Assembly (NCBI GenBank): GCA_036652335.1
Contig: JAVVWB010000001.1
Location: forward strand, 1 to 64,000
From: JAVVWB01 sp036652335
GTDB lineage: Bacteria; Synergistota; Synergistia; Synergistales; Synergistaceae
DNA length: 64,000 nt
Direction: 5' to 3'
Shown here: positions 54,644-63,555 of the stretch, one piece after another
Layout of the letters: each line of letters opens with the position of its first letter
Numbering within the stretch: position 1 is the stretch's first letter
The notes under the pieces: model-generated
Databases searched by the model: none
The model's input: only the letters and a program-made list of their open reading frames with translations
Told to the model about the DNA's origin: nothing
Made by a program: the position numbers and the translations under genes

Positions 54644-54662
54644 AGTATGTGATTTTTGTTTA

Positions 54663-56408
54663 TTAAAGAGCTTTTCTCTGTTCTGAGTAGGTGGTGTGGA
54701 GTAGGTGGTGTGCCTTTTCTCCGAGTGGCTTGCCGAGCCATTTGTCGTAGAGAGCTACAATGTCGGGGTTTTTGTGTGACTGACGAAGTGTCTTTAGTTC
54801 GTCGACTTTGTAGAGAGCTGCTGTTCTTGCTGCTCTGATTTCTGCGTTTACTGGCTGTGGCTGTCCGCCACCTCCGATGCATCCGCCGGGGCATGCCATT
54901 ACTTCTATGAAGTGGTAGTCTGCTTCGCCTTTACGGATTTTTTCCATGAGGATTTTTGCGTTTTTAAGGGTGTGTGCAACAGCGATTTTGACTGTTACAG
55001 GCTTCCCGTTGATTGGTACTTCAACAGTAGCTTCTTTTATCCCTTCCATTCCACGTACAGGAGCAAAGATTATTCCGGGAATGTCTTTGCCTTCGTTGAG
55101 GACTGCATAGACTGTACGAAGTGCTGCTTCCATTACTCCGCCAGTGACTCCGAATATTGCACCGGCTCCTGTTGATGAACCAAGGGGGCTGTCATATTCT
55201 TCTTCTGGCAAGTTTTTGAAGTCAATTCCTGCGTCTTTTATCATTCTTGCAAGTTCACGTGTTGTGAGAACTGCATCTACATCAGGAATTCCTGCGTTGC
55301 ACTGGAGCTGTGGGCGAATTGCTTCTGCTTTTTTGGCTGTGCAAGGCATTATTGATACGCTGTAGATGTTTTCTACAGGGATTCCTGTTGTTTCAGGCCA
55401 GTATGTTTTTGTAAGAGCTCCAAACATTCCCTGTGGTGATCTTGCTGATGATAGGTGTCCTAGTAGGTCTGGGTATTTCATTTCGATGAAGTTTATCCAG
55501 CCAGGTGAGCAAGATGTAATCATAGGAAGTGTGCCTCCGTTGACTACTCTGTCAAGGAATTCGTGACCTTCTTCCATTATTGTGAGGTCTGCACTGAAGT
55601 CTGTGTCGAATACTTTGTCAAAGCCAAGTCTGCGAAGAGCTGCGACCATTTTTCCTGTTACGATTTCACCGACAGGGAGTCCGAGGGCTTCTCCGAGGGC
55701 TACTCTTGTGGCAGGTGCTGTCTGTACTATTGTGAATTTGTCTTTGTCTGCAAGTGCTGTAAAGACTTTTTCTGTGTCGTCTTTTTCTACTATAGCTGCT
55801 GTAGGACATACTGCTGCGCACTGTCCGCAGAGTGAGCATGTCACGTCTCCGAGTCCTAGTGCAAATGCAGGACCTACAAGGCTGTCAAATCCACGGTTGA
55901 TGTATCCGTAGACGTCAAGTCCTTGGTGTTCGCTACATGCTCTTACGCAACGTCCGCAGAGGATACATTTGTTGGGGTCACGTACGAGGCTTGGGTTTGT
56001 GTCGTCTTTCGGCTGGTTACGTTTTTCTCCTGTGAAAGGAATTTGACGAACGCCGAGGTCTGCTGCAATGCTTTGAAGTTCACAGTTGCCACTTCTCTGG
56101 CATGTAAGGCAGTCCTGTGGGTGGTTTGCAAGGAGTAGTTCTACTACTGCTTTGCGTGTGGAGCGTACTGCTGGTGTGTTTGTGTGTACTATCATTCCGT
56201 CTGTTACAGGGTATACACATGCTGCACCCATTGCACGTGCTCCTTCTATCTCTACCATACATACACGGCATGCACCTACTGATGTAAGTTCAGGGTGATA
56301 GCAGAGTTGTGGAATGCGTATGCCTGCTTTTGCGGCGGCTTCCATTACAGTGAAGTTTGAAGGAACTTCTACTGTTTTTCCATCAATGGTTACTTTTACT
56401 AATTCCAT
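54663..56408 (-). CDS. hndD: [FeFe]-hydrogenase catalytic subunit (HndD/HydA type)
   Basis: The 581-residue product makes or uses H2. Order of modules: an N-terminal 2Fe-2S domain (CYHPELTSVGACRVCMVEI), a His-ligated cluster (HPQDCLTCQRSGNCELQ) and two 4Fe-4S motifs (CILCGRCVRAC, CSLCGQCAAVCP). The H-cluster domain has all three signatures TSCSPGW, MPCTAKK and ACPGGCIGGGG. A short small-subunit-like tail follows. The start is ATG 56408, nine bases after GGAG; ATG 56414 is too close to it. It is the last gene of the operon. Confidence 0.96.
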   Translation of the reverse strand: MELVKVTIDGKTVEVPSNFTVMEAAAKAGIRIPQLCYHPELTSVGACRVCMVEIEGARAMGAACVYPVTDGMIVHTNTPAVRSTRKAVVELLLANHPQDCLTCQRSGNCELQSIAADLGVRQIPFTGEKRNQPKDDTNPSLVRDPNKCILCGRCVRACSEHQGLDVYGYINRGFDSLVGPAFALGLGDVTCSLCGQCAAVCPTAAIVEKDDTEKVFTALADKDKFTIVQTAPATRVALGEALGLPVGEIVTGKMVAALRRLGFDKVFDTDFSADLTIMEEGHEFLDRVVNGGTLPMITSCSPGWINFIEMKYPDLLGHLSSARSPQGMFGALTKTYWPETTGIPVENIYSVSIMPCTAKKAEAIRPQLQCNAGIPDVDAVLTTRELARMIKDAGIDFKNLPEEEYDSPLGSSTGAGAIFGVTGGVMEAALRTVYAVLNEGKDIPGIIFAPVRGMEGIKEATVEVPINGKPVTVKIAVAHTLKNAKILMEKIRKGEADYHFIEVMACPGGCIGGGGQPQPVNAEIRAARTAALYKVDELKTLRQSHKNPDIVALYDKWLGKPLGEKAHHLLHTTYSEQRKAL

Positions 56409-56429
56409 TTTCATTCTCTCCTTTACCCG

Positions 56430-58223
56430 TTATCCGAGAACAATTGCTTTGAATGGGCATTTTGCCATACATGCGCCACATTTTATGCATTTGCTTTGGT
56501 CTATTACGTGGAGTCCTTTTACTTCGCCTGATATTGCATCTACAGGACACTGTTTCTTACAAAGTCCACAACCTTTACATGCTTCAGTGATGTTGTAGCC
56601 AACGAGTGCTTTACATGCTCCTGCCGGACATCTCTTGTCTTTGATGTGTGCTTCGTATTCGTCTCTGAAGTAGCGAAGTGTAGAGAGAATTGGGTTTGGT
56701 GCTGTCTGTCCAAGTGCACAGAGTGCGCCGTTTTTGATCGCTTTTGCAAGTGTTTCCAGTCTTTCTATGTCGCCGTCTCTTCCTCTTCCTTCTGTTATGT
56801 CGGTGAGGATTTCAAGCATTCTCTTTGTTCCTTCTCTGCATGGTGTGCATTTACCGCATGATTCTTCTTGTGTGAAGTTGAGGAAGAATTTGGCTACGTC
56901 TACCATACATGTGCTTTCGTCCATTACGACGAGTCCACCTGATCCCATCATTGCACCTGCTGCGATGAGTGAGTCGTAGTCTACAGATGTGTCGAGTAGG
57001 TGTTCTGGGATACATCCACCTGATGGACCACCAATTTGTACGGCTTTGAATTTCTTGTTGTCTATAATTCCTCCGCCTATTTCATAGATGATTTCACGGA
57101 TTGATATTCCCATTGGAACTTCTGCAAGTCCTGTGTTGTTGATTTTGCCTGTTAGTGCAAATACTTTTGTGCCTTTTGATTTTTCTGTTCCGAGTTCGGC
57201 ATATTTTTCTGCACCAACTCTAAAGATGTAAGGTACGTTTGCATATGTTTCTACGTTGTTGATGTTTGAGGGTTTGTCCCATAGTCCTCTTACTGCTGGG
57301 AATGGTGGACGTGGACGTGGCATTCCTCTTTTTCCTTCGATTGATGCCATGAGGGCTGTTTCTTCTCCGCAAACAAATGCTCCAGCACCTTCTTTAATGT
57401 GAATGTGGCATGAGAAGTTTGTGTCTAGGATGTTGTCTCCGAGGAGTCCGTTTTCTTCTGCCTGTGCAATTGCCTGTTTGAGGCGTTTGATTGCAAGAGG
57501 ATATTCAGCACGACAGTAGATGTAACCTTCGTCTGCTCCTATTGCATATGCTCCTATTGCCATTCCTTCGAGGATTGCGTGTGGGTCTCCTTCGAGGAGT
57601 GATCTGTCCATGAATGCACCGGGGTCTCCCTCGTCTGCATTACAGATTATGTATTTTTTTGTGCCGGGTGATTTCTGACAGAAGCCCCATTTGAGTCCTG
57701 TTGGGAATCCACCACCACCACGACCACGAAGTCCTGATTTTTTCATTTCTTCTACTACTTGTTCCGGTGTGTATTCGAGAAGTACTTTTGCAAGTGCTTC
57801 GTATCCGTCTGCTGCTACATATTCTTCAAATGAATCCGGGTTGATGTGTCCGCAGTTTTTGAGTACGAGTCTGTGCTGTTTTTTGTAGAATGAGATGTCA
57901 TCATAGTTTGGTACTTGTACTGTTGTGCCTGGTTCTTTGTAGAGTAGTCTTTCCACTACACGACCTTTTAGGAGGTGTTCGTCTACGATTTCTGCTACGT
58001 CTTCAGGCTGTACTCTTGTGTAGAATGTGCCTTCTGGGTATATGATTACGAGAGGGCCACATTCGCAGAATCCGTGACATCCTGTTTCTACGAGTTTTAC
58101 CTCTTTATCTAGTCCTTTTGTTGCAAGTAGTTCTTCAAATTTAGCAAGTACTTTCTTTGATCCGGAGGATACACATCCCGTTCCGGTGCAGATTAGTACG
58201 TGGGCTCTTACGAGAGCTGACAT
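56430..58223 (-). CDS. hndC: NAD(P)H- and FMN-binding hydrogenase subunit (HndC/HydB, NuoF-like)
   Basis: The 597-residue product has an N-terminal thioredoxin-like 2Fe-2S domain (CTGTGCVSSG, ETGCHGFCECGP). The NuoF core has GLRGRGGGGFPTGLKWGF and CNADEGDPGAFMDRSLLEGDPH for FMN and nucleotide, and ESCGKCTPCREGT for the 4Fe-4S cluster. A C-terminal pair of ferredoxin clusters follows (CKGCGLCKKQCPVDAI, CIKCGACMAKCPF). In trimeric relatives this subunit is the site of flavin-based electron bifurcation. AAGGAGGA precedes ATG 58223. Confidence 0.96.
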   Translation of the reverse strand: MSALVRAHVLICTGTGCVSSGSKKVLAKFEELLATKGLDKEVKLVETGCHGFCECGPLVIIYPEGTFYTRVQPEDVAEIVDEHLLKGRVVERLLYKEPGTTVQVPNYDDISFYKKQHRLVLKNCGHINPDSFEEYVAADGYEALAKVLLEYTPEQVVEEMKKSGLRGRGGGGFPTGLKWGFCQKSPGTKKYIICNADEGDPGAFMDRSLLEGDPHAILEGMAIGAYAIGADEGYIYCRAEYPLAIKRLKQAIAQAEENGLLGDNILDTNFSCHIHIKEGAGAFVCGEETALMASIEGKRGMPRPRPPFPAVRGLWDKPSNINNVETYANVPYIFRVGAEKYAELGTEKSKGTKVFALTGKINNTGLAEVPMGISIREIIYEIGGGIIDNKKFKAVQIGGPSGGCIPEHLLDTSVDYDSLIAAGAMMGSGGLVVMDESTCMVDVAKFFLNFTQEESCGKCTPCREGTKRMLEILTDITEGRGRDGDIERLETLAKAIKNGALCALGQTAPNPILSTLRYFRDEYEAHIKDKRCPAGACKALVGYNITEACKGCGLCKKQCPVDAISGEVKGLHVIDQSKCIKCGACMAKCPFKAIVLG

Positions 58224-58240
58224 TTGTATTCCTCCTTCTC

Positions 58241-58618
58241 TTAGTCTTTGTTGGGGATCTTTGCTACAACCAGATCTTCAACAACTATGCCATTTACAAG
58301 GTGCTCAGCTATGATGCGTGGTACGTCTGTGGGAGCTACTGGGCCATATGTGACTCTGTCTTCTCCGGGGCGTACTATGTCTAGAAGGGGTTCCTTCTGG
58401 CACATGCCGATACAACCTGTCTGTAGTACTGTTACGTCATTTATGTTGCGCTTTGAAAGTTCTTCAAGCACAGCTTTCATTATTTCACGAGCACCTGCAG
58501 CTATTCCGCAAGTTCCCATTCCTATAATGATTTGTTTTTCGTTGTTTTTACGTGTTTCAAGCTGTTTTTTTGCTTCTTCTTTGATTTTACGAAGATCATC
58601 AAGACTTTTAATTGCCAT
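58241..58618 (-). CDS. hndB: Thioredoxin-like 2Fe-2S ferredoxin subunit (HndB type)
   Basis: The 125-residue product has the 2Fe-2S ferredoxin pattern GMGTCGIAAGA and LQTGCIGMCQKEPLLDIV. It matches the small HndB subunit of NADP-reducing hydrogenases. GAGGAGG precedes ATG 58618. It lies 17 bases before hndC and 26 after hndA. Confidence 0.92.
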   Translation of the reverse strand: MAIKSLDDLRKIKEEAKKQLETRKNNEKQIIIGMGTCGIAAGAREIMKAVLEELSKRNINDVTVLQTGCIGMCQKEPLLDIVRPGEDRVTYGPVAPTDVPRIIAEHLVNGIVVEDLVVAKIPNKD

Positions 58619-58644
58619 ATCGTTTTCCTCCTCTGTTTTCTCGA

Positions 58645-59124
58645 TTAGATTTCGAAGTTATCGAGAATTTTTGTCATGGATTCAGCTGTAAGACGGCCAT
58701 GTGTGTCATCGTTGATCATTACACATGGGGCAAGTCCACAGGCACCGATACATGCAACGGTTTCGAGTGTGAATTTGAGGTCCGGTGTTGTGATTTCACC
58801 GTCTTTGAGTCCCAGCTTGTTTTTGATTGCCTGTAGAACTGCACCTGCACCACGGACGTGGCATGCTGTGCCTTGGCATGAGCGGATGATGTTTTCTCCG
58901 CGTGGGTTAAGATGGAACTGAGCGTAGAATGTGACTACTCCGTAGATTTGGCTTACGGGAATGTCAAGTTCATCACTGATTTTGATGATGACTTCCTTCG
59001 GTAGGTAACCGAAGACTTCCTGTGACTGCTGTAGGACAGGAATCAAACAACCTTTTGTTCCGCGGTATTTGTCAAGGATCTCATCTAAAAGAGCCCATGC
59101 TTTTTCCGCTGACTTCTCGACCAT
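58645..59124 (-). CDS. hndA: NuoE-like 2Fe-2S hydrogenase subunit (HndA/HydC)
   Basis: The 159-residue product has an N-terminal helical part (LIPVLQQSQEVFGYLPKEV). The thioredoxin-like 2Fe-2S site follows, with CQGTACHVRGA and CIGACGLAPCVMIND giving the four Cys. It passes electrons between the flavin subunit and the hydrogenase chain. The start is ATG 59124, nine bases after AAGGAGG; the ATG at 59133 abuts the ribosome site. It is the first gene of the operon. Confidence 0.95.
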   Translation of the reverse strand: MVEKSAEKAWALLDEILDKYRGTKGCLIPVLQQSQEVFGYLPKEVIIKISDELDIPVSQIYGVVTFYAQFHLNPRGENIIRSCQGTACHVRGAGAVLQAIKNKLGLKDGEITTPDLKFTLETVACIGACGLAPCVMINDDTHGRLTAESMTKILDNFEI

Positions 59125-59220
59125 AAAACGCATCCTCCTTGTATTTCCTACAGATTTCTCTGTGGAATGAAACTTATTTTGAAATTATTGTATTTGTGCT
59201 TTAAATAATTTATAAGCACT

Positions 59221-59241
59221 ATGGACTAAAATTTAGTCCAT
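59221..59241. promoter_or_regulatory. Perfect palindrome in the hydrogenase promoter region, likely operator
   Basis: ATGGACTAAA and TTTAGTCCAT form 10-base arms around a central A. It lies about 100 bases before hndA, just after TATAAT boxes on the minus strand (59277-59272 with TTGTTA 18 bases upstream, and 59254-59249). GACT...AGTC cores occur in sites of Rrf2/IscR-type regulators, which would suit an iron-sulfur operon; the regulator is not in the window. Confidence 0.6.
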
Positions 59242-59271
59242 TACATCCATTATATATGGTAATGCTTACTT

Positions 59272-59301
59272 ATTATACCTTATAGTTTGTGAAAATAACA
59301 A
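59272..59301 (-). promoter_or_regulatory. Putative promoter of the hydrogenase operon
   Basis: Read leftwards: TTGTTA (59301-59296), 18 bases, TATAAT (59277-59272). The start would be near 59265, upstream of the palindrome at 59221-59241. A second TATAAT lies closer to the palindrome. Confidence 0.5.
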
Positions 59302-59650
59302 CAAGAATTTGTGAATTTTTTCGAAAACTACACAAAGTTTTTTTTGTTTTGTTGTTAAATTGAACAATAAATAAATCATAATATGGCTTTTATCGCTTGT
59401 GTGCTGGGTTTTTCCTTTTTGGAAATTATTGTTTTTTTCTTTTGTTTTTGTGGAAAAATGCGAGTTGAGTTGTACTATCAGCTGTCAGAGGCTGTGTTTT
59501 TGATTTTACAATCTGTTTTTTGCCCTTTGTCAGATTCCATAAAAATTTTTATTTATTTTGTTCAGACAAACAAAAATTTCTGTTTTTCTTTTTCCTGTTA
59601 TTTTTATAGATTGTTTATTTTTTATGCTTTTTGATTATTTTTAAATGTCT
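59302..59650. other. T-rich filler between the divergent promoters
   Basis: Low-complexity sequence. The open frame at 59383-59634 is mostly F, C, I and L and has no ribosome site. Nothing else is supported. Confidence 0.5.
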
Positions 59651-59671
59651 TATATAAGTTAACTTAATATA
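59651..59671. promoter_or_regulatory. Palindrome upstream of fdhF
   Basis: TAAGTTAACTTA at 59655-59666 is a perfect 12-base palindrome, extended by TATA and ATATA flanks. It lies about 90 bases before the fdhF start and could be an operator. It differs from the hydrogenase palindrome. Confidence 0.4.
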
Positions 59672-59758
59672 TGCTGATTTTTCTTTGATATTAAGGTAAA
59701 ATGTAGATGAAGTATAAGTATTTTTGAGTGAATATTTTTATCATAGGAGTCGTTAATT

Positions 59759-62458
59759 ATGCCGAACGCAATTATCAATGGAATTAGTGTACCTTTTACA
59801 GATGGCATGACAATTTTGCAGGTAGCACGTAATGCAGGAATTTATATCCCTACTTTGTGTGAGCACCCTGCTCTCGAGATTGTGGGTGCATGTCGTATTT
59901 GTGTGGTTAGTATAGAGGGTAATCCTAAGTTGCAAGCTGCATGTACTACACCTATCCTTGATGGTATGGTTATCGAGACTGATACGGAGTTAGTACGTGA
60001 GGTGCGAAGAGGTATTATTGAGCTTTTGCTGGTTCGTCATCCTTTGGATTGTTTTTCATGTGAATCAAACGGACGGTGTGAGCTTCAAAATATCGCGTAC
60101 GACCTTGGAATAGAGAAGTCTTCTAATATAAGAGAGAGTACGGTTGTAGAGAAGTTGCCTGTTGAGAACGCAAATCCTTTTATTGTTCGTGACTTAAATA
60201 AGTGTATTTTGTGCGGACGTTGTGTTCGTGTCTGTTCCCAGCACGCAATTTATTCTATTTTGGATTTTCAAAATAGAGGTATAGAGACTCAAGTTCGTGA
60301 ACCAGATGGTTGGGGGCTTGAGGAGACAGGTTGTAAGTTCTGCGGACAATGTGTAGCGGTTTGCCCTGTAGGTGCTTTGACAGAAAAGCCTGCTGTAGGT
60401 AGGGGGCGTGCTTGGGAGTTAAAGACGACGAAGACGGTTTGCCCGTATTGTGGAGTTGGCTGTGAGCTTCTCGTAGAAGTGAATGAAAGAACGGGAAAGA
60501 TAGCAAATGTCACATCAGATCATACGAATTTTAGGTCTTTAAATAAGGGGCGTACTTGTGTAAAAGGGCGTTTTGCTTGGGGTTTTGTAAATTCAGAGGA
60601 ACGCCTTTCAACGCCATTGATTCGTGAGGACGGTGTGCTTCGCCCTGCTACATGGGACGAAGCATTAAGTAAGGTAGCAGATGGATTAGAGAGAAATATG
60701 GGGCACACAGGTATTTTTTCATCAGCTCGTTGTACCAATGAAGATAATTATTTACTACAAAAATTTGCAAGAGAGGTAATGCACACGAATAATATTGACC
60801 ACTGTGCCCACCTCTGACACTCTGCTACTGTTGCAGGTCTCGGCGAGACTTTTGGAAGCGGAGCAATGACAAATGATTTTGAGTCGATTAAAAGTGCAGA
60901 TACAATTTTAGTTATTGGTTCAAATACTACAGAGGCACATCCTGTAATAGGCTCAATGATAAAAGAACAAGTTTGTTATAATGGTGCGAAGTTGATAGTT
61001 TGTGATCCACGTAAAATTGAGTTGCATAAGTATGCAGATGTCAAAATCAGGCAGAAGAGTGGTTCTGATGTTGCCCTTATAAATGCGATGATGAATGTGA
61101 TTATAGAAGAGGAACTTTATGACTTAGAGTTTATTTCAAACCGTGTAGAGAAGTTTGAAGAGCTTAAAGAAGTAGTTAAGAAGTATACACCGGAATATGC
61201 AGAAGAGATTACGGCAATTTCAGCAGATGATATTAAACGTGCTGCACGTATATATGCAAAAGCCAAAAATTCTGCAATATTTTATACAATGGGGATTACA
61301 CAGCATACTACAGGTACAAATAATGTCAGAGCCCTTTGTAATTTAGCTTTGCTTTGCGGTATGTTGGGACGTCCCGGTACAGGAGTAAATCCTCTTCGTG
61401 GACAAAACAATGTACAGGGAGCATGTGACATGGGGTGTTTGCCTGCTACTATGCCGGGTTATGCAAGGGTGGCAGATAGTACAGTAACAGCTAAATTTGC
61501 AGAGCTTTGGGGCTGTGAGCTTCCAGATAATTCGGTTAAGGGTTTGTCTGTTGCAAAGATGATGGAGTCAGCAGGTAATGGTGATATAAAGGCACTTTTC
61601 ATAATGGGAGAAAATCCTATGGTGACAGATGCTGATACAAATCATGTGTCACACTCTTTAGATAAATTGGATTTTCTTGTAGTGCAAGATATTTTCCTTA
61701 CAGAGACAGCAGAGAAAGCCGATGTTGTACTTCCCTCTTCTTGTTGGTCAGAAAAAGAGGGTACTTGTACGAATACGACTCGTGCTGTACAACTTTTGAG
61801 AAAAGCAAAGAAAGTACCGGGAGGGGCAAAAGACGACTTCAAAATTATTACGGAGTTGGCACGTAAAATGGGGTATGACTGGAAATACGAGAGTGCAAAA
61901 GACGTATTTGAAGAGATAAGAAAAGCAGTACCTAGTTATGCCGGTATGACTTACGATAGACTAGAGAATGGTTATTTGCAGTGGCCTTGCACAAACGAAG
62001 AACACAGCGGTACTCCAATACTTCATACAGAGAAGTTTGCAAGACCAAATGGAAAGGCAACTTTTTCTCCATGTGAGTGGAAAGCCCCACACGAGTGGAC
62101 AGACGAAAAGTATCCATTCCTAGCAACTACAGGAAGAAATTTGTTTCATTACCATTCAGGTACAATGACAAGAAAGAGTGCAACAGCAGGACATGTAAAA
62201 GAGATGTATATAGAGATTCATCCGCAAGATGCAGATGAGCTGAATATACATAACGGAGATGTTATAGAGGTTGAGTCTCGCAGAGGTAAGTTAAGCGGCA
62301 AGGCAAAGGTGACTGATTCTGTCTCTCCTAAGATGATTTTCTTGCCTTTCCATTTTGCAGAGTCTTCTGCAAATCTGTTGACTTGTGCAGTTGTAGACGA
62401 TGTTTCGGAGACGCCTGGGTTTAAGATTTCTGCTGTGTCAGTTAATCGAAGAGTATAA
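59759..62458 (+). CDS. fdhF: Selenocysteine-containing formate dehydrogenase with NuoG-like N terminus
   Basis: The 899-residue enzyme interconverts formate and CO2. N-terminal region: a 2Fe-2S domain (CEHPALEIVGACRICVV), a His-ligated cluster (HPLDCFSCESNGRCELQ) and two 4Fe-4S motifs (CILCGRCVRVC, CKFCGQCVAVCP). The molybdopterin domain begins with CPYCGVGCELLVEV. An in-frame TGA at 60815-60817 (residue 353, context HCAHL-U-HSATV) is the active-site selenocysteine. The bases after it contain GTTGCAGGTCT, as in the E. coli fdhF SECIS loop. The MPT-binding C terminus is complete. AGGAG precedes ATG 59759. The final codons (NRRV and stop) lie inside a palindrome element. Confidence 0.95.
60815..60865 (+). 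promoter_or_regulatory. Selenocysteine codon and SECIS-like element in fdhF
   Basis: The UGA is followed by sequence that can fold, including GTCTC-GGC-GAGAC and the GGTCT loop motif preceded by GTTGCA. Bacterial SECIS hairpins lie immediately after the UGA and bind SelB. The pairing of the lower stem is not obvious by eye. Confidence 0.75.
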
Positions 62459-62703
62459 GCACTTCTAACATCATAACCCCCGATTTTGTTCGCTCGACGT
62501 ATGAGTAATACGTCTTTGCTTCCCAAAACCGAGGGTTATTTCGTTATTAGCACTTCTTCTCTTCGATTTGTCTTTTAATCAGCGAATATAAGCGTCATTA
62601 ACTTCACAAAAGTTAAATCGAAGAGTATAAGCACTTCTAACATCATAACCCCCGATTTTGTTCGCTCGACGTATGAGTAATATGTCTTTGCTTCCCAAAA
62701 CCG
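62441..62703 (+). repeat. Partial tandem duplication of the element region
   Basis: A 172-base unit starting GTTAATCGAAGAG is repeated at 62613. The second copy keeps the left arm, middle stem and inner hairpin (with one G-T pair from a C to T change) and ends at CCAAAACCG about 62702. The repeated unit therefore includes the last codons of fdhF. Confidence 0.9.
62444..62568 (+). repeat. 123-bp nested palindrome element, copy 4, overlapping the fdhF stop
   Basis: Terminal arms ATCGAAGAG (62445-62453) and CTCTTCGAT (62559-62567), plus one more A-T pair. The middle stem runs 62473-62488 (ATAACCCCCGATTTTG) with 62524-62539. The inner hairpin is GACGTA (62496-62501) with TACGTC (62509-62514). 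The fdhF stop (62456-62458) is inside the left part. Confidence 0.87.
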
Positions 62704-62864
62704 TAGATGAAGAAATTATATGATTCACACAAGATTATAGATTGGGGTTATCTATTTACTAGGTATGACGTGATGGAATGTGTGGATTTTGCTTTTATGT
62801 CTTTGTTTTGTTGATATAATGGAGGAAGTTATTTTTAGGTGGTGTAACTAAGGACGGTGGGTTT
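62704..62864. other. Spacer and probable mobA promoter
   Basis: A TATAAT at 62815-62820 lies 45 bases before the mobA start. A TTGCTT upstream is 20 bases away, which is too far for a good fit. No other feature seen. Confidence 0.4.
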
Positions 62865-63503
62865 ATGCGAGATGGTTCTTTGAAGAATATTCCTGTTTCT
62901 CTTTTGCTTTTGGCAGGGGGTTGTGGATCTCGCATGGGCGGGAATAAGTTGTATGCATCTGTTGATGGTGTTTTTTTGGTTGAGAGGATTTTTAGTTCTT
63001 TTGACGGTTTTTTTAGTGAGTTTATTTTTTTGGTAGCCTGTGGTGAGAGGGAGCGAGCTGAGGAGTTTTTGTCTCATTGGGCAGATAAGTATGATTTTCT
63101 TGTCGTAGAGGATTGTGTGTCTGGTGTGGGGCCTCTTGAGGGGCTTGCAAGAGGGCTTGAAGTTATGAGTTGCGATTGGGGTTTTTTGCTTGGCTGTGAT
63201 ATGCCTTTTGCTTCGCCAGATGTTGTGAGGTCTATGTTTTCGTTTGTTTGTGATGATTTTGATGTGGTTGTTTCGTCAAGAGGTGGTTTTCTTGAGCCGT
63301 TGCACGCTTTTTATAGTAAGAGTTGTTTGTGTGCTGTGAGGGACTCTGTTTCTTGTGGCAAGCGTTCACTTAGGTCTTTTTTTTCTGATGTGAGTGTTTG
63401 TGTTCTTGATGTGAGTGATTTTGCGAGTGATGAGGAGTTTGAGCGTTCTTTTTTTAATTTGAATTGTCCGTCTGATTTGGAAGTTTTTAGAACTTTGCTT
63501 TAG
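62865..63503 (+). CDS. mobA: Molybdenum cofactor guanylyltransferase
   Basis: The 212-residue enzyme attaches GMP to molybdopterin to make the MGD cofactor needed by the neighbouring formate dehydrogenase. It has the nucleotidyltransferase signature LLLAGGCGSRMGGNK, VGPLEGLARGLEV and LLGCDMPFASPDVVRSM, and a C terminus with LEPLHAFYSKSCL. GGTGGG precedes ATG 62865. The gene is strongly T/G-rich in third positions, unlike fdhF. Confidence 0.93.
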   Translation: MRDGSLKNIPVSLLLLAGGCGSRMGGNKLYASVDGVFLVERIFSSFDGFFSEFIFLVACGERERAEEFLSHWADKYDFLVVEDCVSGVGPLEGLARGLEVMSCDWGFLLGCDMPFASPDVVRSMFSFVCDDFDVVVSSRGGFLEPLHAFYSKSCLCAVRDSVSCGKRSLRSFFSDVSVCVLDVSDFASDEEFERSFFNLNCPSDLEVFRTLL

Positions 63504-63524
63504 TTTTTTATTTTTAAATTTTTA

Positions 63525-63555
63525 AAGGGGGAGCAAAAGCTCCCCCTTTTTTTGT
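63525..63555. terminator. Terminator between mobA and folE2
   Basis: AAAGGGGGAGC pairs perfectly with GCTCCCCCTTT around a four-base loop and is followed by T. It separates convergent genes. Confidence 0.9.

Noticed and set aside
59383..59634. Rightward frame of 83 codons between hndA and fdhF
   Set aside because: Hydrophobic, T-driven composition, no ribosome site, and it sits between divergent promoters.
60815..60817. Nonsense mutation or frameshift splitting the formate dehydrogenase
   Set aside because: The frame continues without shift, the TGA sits at the known selenocysteine position and SECIS-like sequence follows.
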